Assembly (NCBI GenBank): GCA_021776825.1
Contig: JAJFFG010000093.1
Location: 124,001 to 188,000, forward strand
From: Planctomycetota bacterium
GTDB lineage: Bacteria > Planctomycetota > JAJSAM01 > JAJVHW01
Reading direction: 5' to 3'
DNA: 64,000 bases
The translations under genes were made by a program, and so were the position numbers. Positions 17,197 to 25,231 of the stretch are shown here, piece after piece. The notes below the pieces were generated by a model. That model was not told where the DNA came from, searched no databases, and saw only the letters and a program-made list of their open reading frames with translations. Positions within the stretch are counted from its first letter, which is position 1. Every line of letters starts with the position of its first letter.

Positions 17197-18384
17197 GTGA
17201 AGAGTGCACGGATTCTGCTCGTCGAGGATGACCGGGACATCCGGTGGACCCTGGCGACGATCCTCCGACGCGAAGGCGCGCAGGTGACCGAGGCCGCCGA
17301 CGGCGCCGACGCCCTGGGCTTCCTGGCGCGCGCCGAGTTCGACATGGTCATCGCCGACGTCGGAATGCCAAATCTCGGGGGCTTCGGGGTCTTCTCGGCG
17401 GTCCGATTCGCCAGCGGAGGAACGGCCGCGCAGCGAGCGAACCTCCCGGTGATGCTGATCTCGGGGCAGGCCTCGCGCATCGAGATGGCACGCGGGCTCG
17501 ACGCGGGCGTCGACGACTTCATGATGAAGCCGCTCGATCCGATCGAGTTCAAGGCTCGCGTCCGAGCCCTGCTGCGACGCTCGCGTGCGACGTCGGCCCC
17601 GACGGCACGGACGCACGGCGATCTGTCGGACTTCGGGATGTCGGCCCTGACCCAGGCGCTCTCCAACAACTGCAGCAGTGGCCGGCTCCAGGTCCGCTCC
17701 GGCACGGCATCGGGGTTCGTCGACTTCCAGCGCGGTGAGATCTCGCACGCCGTCTACGAGGGGCCCGGGACCGACCTGAGCGGCGAGCGAGCCGCGCTGC
17801 GGGTCCTCGGGCTCCTCGAGGGCGTGTTCGAGCTCTTGCCGGTGCCCAGTTCGGCGACTCGCACGGTGTTCGATGACACGCAGGGCCTGCTTCTGCGCGC
17901 CGCGACGCAGGCCGACGAGACCGCCTCGCAGACGATCCAGCTAGGCCCCGCCGACATGGTCACGACCCTCGAGATCGAGACCGAGCGACGAACCGTCGAT
18001 CCGGCCGACTCCCGGCGAGTCGATGCGGTGCGATCCGAGGCCATCGCCGCCGCCGCGGCGAGCGAGCCCGCGCCGACAGGCGAGTTCGGATCGGACACGA
18101 CGGGCACCCTGCTCGGCGCGCTCGACGACCCGTCGCTCGCTGGAGCGAAGCAGTCCGGATCAGGGCAGTCCGGATCAGGGCAGGCCAGCACGGGCAGAGT
18201 CGCGGCCGAGCCGCCGTCGACCGGGGATCTTGCCCAGGCGACCGGTGAGTTCGAGGACGCGATCTACGACGAGACGTACGACGGGACCGATGACGACCAA
18301 CCCGACGACGACGAGTTCGACCCGAACATCACGTTCGATCTCGGGCTGAAGCCGTCCGATGCCGCGAAGCGTCGCGCGCTCTAG
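17197..18384 (+). CDS. Response regulator with DUF4388 effector domain
   Basis: A 395-residue two-component regulator. The receiver domain (4-125) has the acidic pair Asp11/Asp12, phosphoacceptor Asp54 (MVIADVGMPNLGG) and Lys111 (DDFMMKPLDP). A DUF4388/PATAN-type domain follows (about 145-240, DLSDFGMSALTQALSNNCSS, GRLQV, GFVDFQRGEISHA). These domains occur in gliding and polarity regulators. The last 150 residues are acidic and disordered, with a 15-bp duplication at 18151-18180 encoding QSGSG twice. The start is a GTG with a weak AGG-type RBS. No histidine kinase is in the window. Confidence 0.9.
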   Translation: MKSARILLVEDDRDIRWTLATILRREGAQVTEAADGADALGFLARAEFDMVIADVGMPNLGGFGVFSAVRFASGGTAAQRANLPVMLISGQASRIEMARGLDAGVDDFMMKPLDPIEFKARVRALLRRSRATSAPTARTHGDLSDFGMSALTQALSNNCSSGRLQVRSGTASGFVDFQRGEISHAVYEGPGTDLSGERAALRVLGLLEGVFELLPVPSSATRTVFDDTQGLLLRAATQADETASQTIQLGPADMVTTLEIETERRTVDPADSRRVDAVRSEAIAAAAASEPAPTGEFGSDTTGTLLGALDDPSLAGAKQSGSGQSGSGQASTGRVAAEPPSTGDLAQATGEFEDAIYDETYDGTDDDQPDDDEFDPNITFDLGLKPSDAAKRRAL

Positions 18385-19217
18385 CCGAGCGGGACGCCGA
18401 TGTCCTTGCCGGCGAGGAACGCCAGCGTGATCCGGTTCCACTCGTCGGCCATCTCCACGCAGGCGCAATGGCTCGCGAAGTCGTCGTCGAAGAGGTGGTA
18501 GCGCGCGCCCGGGATGGCGCGCGCGACCTGCTCCCCGTAGCGAGGCGGGACGAGCCAGTCCATCGAGCCGGCCGTGACGAGCGTGCGCGCCTGGATCTGC
18601 GGCAACCGATCGAGCGTGTCGTGGAGCTTGTCAGCGTGCGTGTGGCCCATGATCCCCTCGCGACTGGGCGGGTAGGGGTTCTCGTCCAGGTACGTCCGCA
18701 CGATGTCGGCCACGGCCTCGGGCTGCTCGGCGAGGAAGCGCGGCGAGAGCACCCACATCAGGGCCCAGTACATGTAGCGCTGGATGTCCCCCTGCTCGGC
18801 CGGGACCTCGAGCGTATCGATGGCGCGGATGAACCACTCGTCGGAGCGTCCCCAGGTCCCGTGCAGCGCCAGGCTCAGCACGCGCTCCGGTGAGGCGAGC
18901 GCAATCTCCTGCGCCACGGCCGATCCGAGGCTCAGGCCGCCGATGTGGGCTTGCTCGATCCCCAGGTGATCCAGGACGCCGAGGGCGTCGCGGCCCAGTG
19001 CGGCGGCCGTGCACGTCGTCGGATCGGAGGGGCGCGAGCTCCGTCCGGTGCCGCGGGAGTCGAGCACGATCGTCCGGTAGCGCTCTGAGTAGGGGCCGAT
19101 CTGCGGCCCCCAGAACGTGTGGTCGGCGCCGGTGCCCATCAGGAGGAGCACGGGCTCACCCGTGCCGTGCTCTTCGTAGTAGATCCGGATCCCGTCGGGC
19201 ACCTCGGCGAAGGGCAT
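18381..19217 (-). CDS. Alpha/beta hydrolase
   Basis: A 278-residue alpha/beta hydrolase. The nucleophile elbow is GLSLGS (IGGLSLGSAVAQEIAL). The acid is probably the Asp in GSMDWLVPP and the base the His in DDFASHCACVE. The oxyanion segment is LLLMGTGAD. The start MPFAEVPDGIRIYYEEHG at 19217 has GAGGAG about 9 nt upstream and the usual family N-terminus. A longer reading to an ATG at 19376 would add a hydrophobic repeat (FATG units) that could act as a signal peptide, so export cannot be excluded. It ends 4 nt inside the convergent response regulator gene. The substrate is unknown. Confidence 0.82.
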   Translation of the reverse strand: MPFAEVPDGIRIYYEEHGTGEPVLLLMGTGADHTFWGPQIGPYSERYRTIVLDSRGTGRSSRPSDPTTCTAAALGRDALGVLDHLGIEQAHIGGLSLGSAVAQEIALASPERVLSLALHGTWGRSDEWFIRAIDTLEVPAEQGDIQRYMYWALMWVLSPRFLAEQPEAVADIVRTYLDENPYPPSREGIMGHTHADKLHDTLDRLPQIQARTLVTAGSMDWLVPPRYGEQVARAIPGARYHLFDDDFASHCACVEMADEWNRITLAFLAGKDIGVPLG

Positions 19218-19290
19218 CGCGAGCATCTCCTCGGTTTCGCGGGGCCGTCCGCCGCGCGCCGTGCGTAACGTTCGAGAGCCAGGGGCCGTT

Positions 19291-19362
19291 CTCGTGGCGA
19301 AGACCAGTCCCGTCGCGAAGACCAGTCCCGTCGCGAAGATCGGTCCCGTGGCGAAGACCGGG
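19291..19362. repeat. 18-bp tandem repeat, 4 copies
   Basis: Four units like CCCGTCGCGAAGACCAGT run from 19291 to 19362 with few mismatches. The unit is a multiple of three and on the minus strand would encode hydrophobic FATGLV repeats upstream of the alpha/beta hydrolase. Whether it is translated is uncertain. Confidence 0.85.
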
Positions 19363-19436
19363 ACGATACGCCGCATGTCCGACCGTTGCATTCGTGCGAT
19401 GGGGGCATCTTCACCTCAGGAGGCCGCCGAGCCGAC

Positions 19437-19997
19437 GTGCACGACCGAGAACGCGCGGTGGCCGAGGATCGGCGGCTCGTCCTCCTGGCTCAGGGGGGTG
19501 ACCGGGTTGCGTTCGGTGCGCTCGTGCAGAAGTACACCGGCGTGGTGCGGGCACTCGTCGCGGCCAGGGTGGGTTGGGGCGCGGACGCTGACGACGGCAC
19601 GCAGGACGTGTTCCTGCTGGCACTTCGGAGGCTGAGTAGCCTCACGGAGCCGGAGCGCTTCGCGGGTTGGATCGCGCGGATCGCCACGAACAGAGGTCTG
19701 GAGATGCTGCGCCGGGCGGCGCCGCGACGAACGGCGTCTCTCGACGCCATCCCGGTCGAGCCGGCAGCGGTTGCCGCGCCTGACCGAGTGGAGACGGAGG
19801 ACGAGGTCGGACGGATGTTGGCCGCGATCACCACGCTGGACGAGACGACGCAGCTCATCGTTGCGCTGCGCTATCGCCAGGAACTGCCGGTGAAGGAGAT
19901 CGCCGTGCGGCTCGGGCTGCAGCCGCCGGCCGTCTCGATGCGGTTGACGCGTGGTCTGCGCCGCCTGCGTGAGCACCTGACGGAGTCGTCGTCGTGA
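19437..19997 (+). CDS. ECF sigma factor
   Basis: A 186-residue sigma-70 family factor of the extracytoplasmic function group. Sigma2 spans about 10-80 (FGALVQKYTGVVRALVAARV, DDGTQDVFLLALRRL, the usual D--QDVFL-A). Sigma4 spans about 125-180 (LDETTQLIVALRYRQELPVK, then EIAVRLGLQPPAVSMRLTRG). The GTG at 19437 is chosen because AGGAGG is at 19418-19423; the spacing is long and GTG or TTG codons nearby are possible alternatives. The stop overlaps the next start by 4 nt (GTGA), so sigma factor and membrane protein are made together, as for sigma/anti-sigma pairs. Confidence 0.92.
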   Translation: MHDRERAVAEDRRLVLLAQGGDRVAFGALVQKYTGVVRALVAARVGWGADADDGTQDVFLLALRRLSSLTEPERFAGWIARIATNRGLEMLRRAAPRRTASLDAIPVEPAAVAAPDRVETEDEVGRMLAAITTLDETTQLIVALRYRQELPVKEIAVRLGLQPPAVSMRLTRGLRRLREHLTESSS

Positions 19998-22048
19998 CGT
20001 CAGAGCGAGCCCGCGAGATCCTCGAGCAGACCGTCGGCGGCACGGTTCCGCCGGAGGAGGTCGGGATCGACACGACGGAGGCGGAGGCCTTCCGTCTGCT
20101 GATCGCAGCGGACCCGGAGCTCGCGGCAGAGGCAGCGGCGCTCGCCGCGACGTCGCGCCTGCTGGCCAAGGCGCTGGCTCCGCGCGTGGGGTCCCTCTCC
20201 GACGCCGAGCTTGCGAACCGCATCGTGGGCGCCGTCCCGGGTGGTCGTCTCCTGCGGATCTGGCGTCCGGCCGTGGCTGCGGCGTTGATCGTCGCCGCCG
20301 GGATCGTCGCGTGGTCGTTGCGGCCGACGGACGTCGGTGGCGATCCGTCGGCGGTCGAGCAGGTGGTCGCGTATCGGCTGCTGCCCGAGCCCGTGCCCGA
20401 CTACGCGGGACCGCGGTTCGAGAACGTGACGGCCCGATCGGGCATCGATGCCGAGAACCACACGGGGTCCGGCGGGCAGAAGGACTGGATGGTCGAGGTC
20501 GTCGGCCACGGCGCCGCCGTGCTCGACATGGATGGCGATGGCGACCTCGACCTGTTCGTCCCAGACGGCAATCGCGTCTCGCCGGCGAGCCGGGTCGCCG
20601 GCACGTGGCGCCTCTACCGCAACGATGGCTCGCTGCACTTCGTCGACGTGACGAATGGTTCGGGACTCGATACGGCGGATGCGTGGGCCGGGGGGGCAGT
20701 CGCGGCCGACTTCGATGCCGACGGTCGTCCCGACCTCTTCGTGCCGTGCTACGGGAGCAACCGCCTCTACCGCAACCTCGGTGGCGGACGCTTCGAGGAC
20801 GTCACCGACGTCGCGGGCGTGGCCGGCGACGCGGCGGAGTGGAGCACCGCCGCTGCCGTGGGTGACATCGACGGCGACGGCGACCTCGATCTGTACGTCT
20901 CGAACTACGCCGACATGCGCCGCTTCATCGTCGAGGAGCGTGAGGGGCGTTCGTGCACGTGGCGTGAGATGGCCGTGCCGTGCGGACCGGAGCCGTTGCT
21001 GCCGCAGCGCGACCGGCTGTTCGAGAACCGCGGCGACGGCACGTTCGTGGACGCGACCGAGGCGCGCCTTCCGATCACCCGCCGCTACTCGTTCCAGCCC
21101 GTGATCTCCGACTTCGACGACGACGGACATCTCGACGTGTTCGTGGCCTCCGACGGTCACCCGAACATGCTGCTCCTGAACGACGGCACCGGCCGGTTCG
21201 CCGACCACGCGCTCGCCGCCGGCGTCGCGACGGACGCTCGCGGTCGCGAGCAGGCGTGCATGGGCGTGGCGGTCGGCGATTTCGACGGTGACGGGTTGAA
21301 CGATCTGTTCGCGACGAACTTCAGCCACGAGCCGAACGTGCTCTATCGCGCGCGGCCGGCCGCGCCCGGTCGCCCGACGTACTCCGATGCCACGTCCGGT
21401 GCGGGTCTCACGACCGGCAGCCTGATGACGCTCGGGTGGGGCACCGCGATGGCGGATCTCGACGCCGACGGCGACCTCGATCTCGCCGTTGCGAACGGTC
21501 ATCTCTACCCCGACGTCGGCACGGCGTTGCTCGGCACCGCGTACGAGCAGCACGTCTCGCTCCTCGAGAACGACGGCGGTGGTCGCTTCCGCGAGGTATC
21601 GGCGTCCGCCGGCGACGGGGTGCGGAAGCCGCGCGTGCATCGCGGACTCGTGGCGGCTGACTTCGACGACGACGGCCGCCTCGATCTCTTCCTCACGGTG
21701 CTCAACGGCCGCTCGGTCCTCCTCCGCAACGACGGTCGCGGCACCGGTGGCTCGATCCGGCTCGTGCTGCGTCGCGCAGACGGTCGGACCGAGGCGGCCG
21801 GTGCCCGCGTCACGGCGACGGTTGGTTCCCGACGCCTCGTGCGCGATCACCTGATCGGCTCGTCGTTCGGCAGCTCCGAGGACCCGCGTCTGCTCATCGG
21901 GCTCGGCAAGGCGGAGAGCGCGAAGATCTCCGTGCGCTGGCCGGCTCGCACGGGAGCGGCGCCCGTGACCGAGTCGTTCGGCGAGCTCGCAGCCGGCGGC
22001 GTGTACGAGCTCGTCGAAGGCTCGCGAGCCATCCGCCGCATTCGCTGA
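19994..22048 (+). CDS. Membrane-anchored CRTAC1-type (VCBS/ASPIC-UnbV) protein, putative anti-sigma
   Basis: A 684-residue protein with a cytoplasmic N-terminus (1-88, helical, Ala/Glu-rich), one membrane helix (about 91-108, PAVAAALIVAAGIVAW) and a large external part. The external part has VCBS/FG-GAP repeats with calcium-type loops (DMDGDGDLDLF, DFDADGRPDLF, DIDGDGDLDLY, DFDDDGHLDVF, DFDGDGLNDLF, DLDADGDLDLA, DFDDDGRLDLF). It ends with an ASPIC/UnbV domain (about 600-675). The cytoplasmic part lies where an anti-sigma domain would be but has no zinc HxxxCxxC motif. The 4-nt overlap with the ECF sigma gene supports a sensor/anti-sigma role, which is inferred. A paralogue without the N-terminal part is at 28366. 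Confidence 0.85.
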   Translation: MTSERAREILEQTVGGTVPPEEVGIDTTEAEAFRLLIAADPELAAEAAALAATSRLLAKALAPRVGSLSDAELANRIVGAVPGGRLLRIWRPAVAAALIVAAGIVAWSLRPTDVGGDPSAVEQVVAYRLLPEPVPDYAGPRFENVTARSGIDAENHTGSGGQKDWMVEVVGHGAAVLDMDGDGDLDLFVPDGNRVSPASRVAGTWRLYRNDGSLHFVDVTNGSGLDTADAWAGGAVAADFDADGRPDLFVPCYGSNRLYRNLGGGRFEDVTDVAGVAGDAAEWSTAAAVGDIDGDGDLDLYVSNYADMRRFIVEEREGRSCTWREMAVPCGPEPLLPQRDRLFENRGDGTFVDATEARLPITRRYSFQPVISDFDDDGHLDVFVASDGHPNMLLLNDGTGRFADHALAAGVATDARGREQACMGVAVGDFDGDGLNDLFATNFSHEPNVLYRARPAAPGRPTYSDATSGAGLTTGSLMTLGWGTAMADLDADGDLDLAVANGHLYPDVGTALLGTAYEQHVSLLENDGGGRFREVSASAGDGVRKPRVHRGLVAADFDDDGRLDLFLTVLNGRSVLLRNDGRGTGGSIRLVLRRADGRTEAAGARVTATVGSRRLVRDHLIGSSFGSSEDPRLLIGLGKAESAKISVRWPARTGAAPVTESFGELAAGGVYELVEGSRAIRRIR

Positions 22049-22096
22049 GCAGCGTGCGTTAGCGGCTGAGACGGCTGGACGGTGGCGGCGACTCGC

Positions 22097-22336
22097 TAGC
22101 CCGCATCGTTCGCGAGGACGCCACGCCTGGCGGTCCCGAGCACGCGATCTCCCGCCCCGGATCCGCTTCACAACCGCATCTAGAGGGTGCATGCGCGTCT
22201 CCGGCACGAGATCTCACGCACTCGGATCCGCCAGGACACCGTGCGACGTACGTTCCCGACACGCACCGGCGTGAACCCAGCGCCGCTCCTCGACCTCGCC
22301 GCGTCCTCGCGACGCCCTCGTGAACGATCCGGGCTA
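22097..22336. mobile_element. MITE-like element, family A copy 1
   Basis: A 240-bp non-coding element. The left end TAGCCCGCATCGTTCGCGAG (22097 onward) is complementary to the right end at 22313-22336, 21 of 24 positions matching. A second, inner inverted repeat pairs 22126-22151 with 22208-22235, so the element can fold into a long hairpin. A second copy is at 59358-59611 with closely similar interior. CTAG is present at both outer ends. It fills most of the gap between the CRTAC1-type gene and the sigma-fusion gene and ends 50 nt before the latter. No transposase is encoded, so it must be moved by an element elsewhere. Confidence 0.8.
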
Positions 22337-22369
22337 GCGGATGCACCCGTCGCGCCTGTCGGTGGTGTG

Positions 22370-22375
22370 TAGGTT
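22370..22375 (+). promoter_or_regulatory. Putative -10 box TAGGTT
   Basis: TAGGTT ends 10 nt before the ATG of the sigma-fusion gene, just outside the family A element. There is no Shine-Dalgarno sequence between box and start, suggesting a very short leader. Confidence 0.4.
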
Positions 22376-22385
22376 GGCAACGCCC

Positions 22386-25172
22386 ATGAGTTCTGCCACA
22401 CGTCCGCACCTCGACCAGCTCCTCTCGCATCGCGCGTGGGCCAAGCGACTGGCGTTGCGCCTGGCGCGCGACGAGCACGCGGCCAACGACCTGGTGCAGG
22501 ACGCCTGGCTGGCGGCGCTCTCGAATCCACCGGAGCGCGCCGGACTGCGTGCGTGGCTGCGGAGCGTGATGCGCAACCGCGCACACAACGTGCACCGCGA
22601 GTCGGTGCGGCGCGAGTCGCGTGAGGCGCGACGTCCGTCGCCGCGGCAGAGTCGCTCCACCGCCGAGGTCGTCGCCGAGGTCGATGCGCACCGGCACGTC
22701 GTCGACGCCGTCCTCGACCTGGACGAGCCCTACCGCACGACGATCGTGCTGCGCTACTTCGAGGAACTCTCGGTCCACGACGTGGCGCGTCGGATGGACG
22801 CACCGCTCGAGACGGTTCGGGCGCGTCTCCGGCGGGGTCGGGAGCGACTGCGCGGTCGCCTCGACGGTGAGTTCGGTGGGCGTCGTGCGTGGTGCATCCC
22901 ACTCCTCGCCGGTTGGGACGGCCTGCCGAATGCTGCAAGCACTGCAAGCACTGCAATCGCGGCGAACCCCGCGACCGGAGGGGCCCTCTCCGGCGGCGCG
23001 CTCGCCGGAGCCGCTGTGGCTGTCACAGGAGGTCTGCTGATGAAGAAGCTGGTTGCCGCGCTCTCCGTGCTGGCGCTCCTGGCCGCCGGCGGGTTCTGGA
23101 TGCTCGCGGACGACTCGCCAGACCGGGCGATCGAGACCGCGACGGAACCGGCCGAGCCGACGCCCGCCGCCACTCCGACGGCCGAGTCTCCCGAGCGACG
23201 CCACGTCGCCGTCGAGGACGATCCGACGGCCGCTGCCGCGACGGATGTGGTCCAGCCGAAGCCAGCCCTCGATCCGGTCCGGCAGGCGCGCGAGCACTAC
23301 GCCTCGCTGCCTAAGCGACGCATCACGGGGCGCATCGAGGACGTGGACGGTCGGGGCATCGCGGGCGCCGGCGTGCGGCCTGGCGGCGAGCGGCAGATGG
23401 CCATCGGCATCGATGGCGTGACCACCGGTGCCGACGGCAGCTTCGAGATGGAGGTGCCGACGGACGAGGGCGGAGAGCTCGGTCCGCTCCACCTCTGGGC
23501 GGTCGCCGCGGGCCATGCCATGGCGTCGGCTTCGTTTGATCGAGACGACGAGCATGTCGTGGTGCGACTGCCGTTCGCGGTCACGCTGCGAGTCCGCGTG
23601 GTCGGCGCCGATGGCCGACCCGTCGCTGGTCGGCAGGTGACCGTGCACGACGAGGGACGCGGCGGCGCGGCCAACTGGAGAGAAACGACCGACGAGACGG
23701 GTCGGGCCGAACTGCTGGGGCTGCCGAGCGGCGTGCTCGTCTCGGTGCGCATGCACTCAGTCGGTCGGATTGGCGATGTGCGTCGGCGCGTGCAGCTCCC
23801 GACGAAGGGCAGCGTCGACGTCGAACTCGTGGACGACGGCCAGCGGCGCGTGCGCGTGAACGCCACCGTGACCGGCGGCGATCTGCCCATCAGCGGGCTG
23901 CTCGTCGAGGGCCTCGACGGCCCGGGCGAGATCCGGTCCTGGCCCGGCGGCGACTCGGCCACCGTCGAGATCCCCGGTGGTGAAGTCGTGGTGGCGCTCA
24001 TTACGCCGACGAGCCGCGGGTCGAGCGTGCGCCTCGACGCGACGCAGGACGCCGTCGACCTCACCGTCGAGATCCCGCCGTTCCGCTGGGTCGAGATCGA
24101 GGTGGGGGAGAACCCGCTTCCCTACATGAGTTTCGCTGGCCTCGTGAAGGGCGAGCTCGCCATCCTCAGCGACCTGATGAGTTTCACGGGGGGTGGCGTA
24201 CTGCGTCTGCCGCTCGTCGAGGGCAGTGAGTACTCGCTGCGTCGCATGGACGGGAGTGCGCTGCTGCTGTCGGAGCACTCACCCGATCGCACCGGTCGCG
24301 GCGAGGCTGCCCCGACGGTCGCGGTTCGGTGCGTCGGACCCGATGGTGCCCCGTTGCCGGCCGGAGCGACGGCCGTCGCAGAGCCGTCGGCTCGTGGACC
24401 GCGCACGTCGACCGAGCGCGCAGAGGGTGCGCGCGCGGACGACGGCTCGGTCACGCTGACGCTGGTGCCCGGCATCACGTACGACATCGACGTGGCCGCG
24501 CCCGGGCGACGCACGGTACGGGTCCCTCATCGCCCCGGTCCGGCTGGTGGTGACGTGGAGGTGGAACTGCGCGAAGGCGGGCCCGTGCGCATCGAGATCG
24601 CGGGTCTCAACGCGGGGGATCGCTTGAGCGTCATCCGCTTCCCGGAGTTCGAGAGGGTCGAGGCCACGGCGACCCAGGCCGCTGCCGAGGTTCAGGGCGT
24701 CGAGGACGGTTGGCTGCTCGTCATGTCCGGCACGGGCGTGTATCTGATCGACGTGCCGACCGATGGCGTCGCGCGCACGGTGCCTCACCGCGATCGTGTG
24801 AGCCTGAAGGCGAGTCCGGCATCCGATCGCGAGCGTTCGCGGACATTCCTGATCGGCGTCGCGCCGCTCGCCGACGGCGTGCACGCGGTCGGTCTCGTCG
24901 GTGCTCCGTTCGGAGTGCCCGCGGGCACGTATCTTCCCGTCGAGTGGACGGCCGAGGCGATCCTGGTTCACGCACCCGTGGAACTCACCGCCGACTCCCC
25001 GTCGTGGGCGGCGCCGTCGCTCGACGAGATCGAGTGGACCGACGGCGAACTCGACGGCGAGGCCGCGACCGTCGTCGTCACGGTCGACGGCCTGGAGCTG
25101 CCGGTGGCTACGCTCGGAGCCGGCAAGGTGACGCGTTGGCGCAGCGCGGGCGTTCCCGTCCACCTACGCTGA
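22386..25172 (+). CDS. ECF sigma factor fused to membrane-anchored carboxypeptidase-regulatory-like protein
   Basis: A 928-residue fusion. Residues about 5-165 are an ECF sigma factor: sigma2 (DEHAANDLVQDAWLAALSNP, LRAWLRSVMRNRAHN) and sigma4 (LDEPYRTTIVLRYFEELSVH, ETVRARLRRGRERLRGRL). About 195-240 are hydrophobic and span the membrane. The remaining ~690 residues are external, made of CarboxypepD_reg-like beta domains (RITGRIEDVDGRGIAGAGV, LRVRVVGADGRPVAGRQVTV). Inside the frame AGGAGG lies 7 nt before an ATG at 23040 that would start a second product with its own signal-anchor (MKKLVAALSVLALLAAGG). A 9-bp repeat (CAAGCACTG) marks the linker near 22940. So the sigma factor may be tethered to the membrane, or the gene may give two proteins. 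Confidence 0.88.
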   Translation: MSSATRPHLDQLLSHRAWAKRLALRLARDEHAANDLVQDAWLAALSNPPERAGLRAWLRSVMRNRAHNVHRESVRRESREARRPSPRQSRSTAEVVAEVDAHRHVVDAVLDLDEPYRTTIVLRYFEELSVHDVARRMDAPLETVRARLRRGRERLRGRLDGEFGGRRAWCIPLLAGWDGLPNAASTASTAIAANPATGGALSGGALAGAAVAVTGGLLMKKLVAALSVLALLAAGGFWMLADDSPDRAIETATEPAEPTPAATPTAESPERRHVAVEDDPTAAAATDVVQPKPALDPVRQAREHYASLPKRRITGRIEDVDGRGIAGAGVRPGGERQMAIGIDGVTTGADGSFEMEVPTDEGGELGPLHLWAVAAGHAMASASFDRDDEHVVVRLPFAVTLRVRVVGADGRPVAGRQVTVHDEGRGGAANWRETTDETGRAELLGLPSGVLVSVRMHSVGRIGDVRRRVQLPTKGSVDVELVDDGQRRVRVNATVTGGDLPISGLLVEGLDGPGEIRSWPGGDSATVEIPGGEVVVALITPTSRGSSVRLDATQDAVDLTVEIPPFRWVEIEVGENPLPYMSFAGLVKGELAILSDLMSFTGGGVLRLPLVEGSEYSLRRMDGSALLLSEHSPDRTGRGEAAPTVAVRCVGPDGAPLPAGATAVAEPSARGPRTSTERAEGARADDGSVTLTLVPGITYDIDVAAPGRRTVRVPHRPGPAGGDVEVELREGGPVRIEIAGLNAGDRLSVIRFPEFERVEATATQAAAEVQGVEDGWLLVMSGTGVYLIDVPTDGVARTVPHRDRVSLKASPASDRERSRTFLIGVAPLADGVHAVGLVGAPFGVPAGTYLPVEWTAEAILVHAPVELTADSPSWAAPSLDEIEWTDGELDGEAATVVVTVDGLELPVATLGAGKVTRWRSAGVPVHLR

Positions 25173-25218
25173 CGACGTCCCCGTGACTGCTGACGACGTA
25201 GCGATGACTGGGGGCCGA

Positions 25219-25224
25219 TAGTCT
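25219..25224 (+). promoter_or_regulatory. Putative -10 box TAGTCT, leaderless start
   Basis: TAGTCT ends 7 nt before the ATG at 25232, so transcription would begin at or next to the start codon. No Shine-Dalgarno sequence is present. Confidence 0.55.
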
Positions 25225-25231
25225 GGTCCGC

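Noticed and set aside
20000-22207. Long minus-strand open frame (735 codons) opposite the CRTAC1-type gene
   Set aside because: It is the antisense shadow of a GC-rich gene with strong third-position bias; composition is Arg/Ala/Val/Asp repetitive with no domain, and the plus-strand frame has clear VCBS repeats.
22187-22372. Small frame beginning MHARLRHEISRT, also present at 59462 with similar sequence
   Set aside because: Similarity between the two frames is explained by the repeated DNA element; after ~20 codons the two diverge in frame and content, and no RBS or family is seen.
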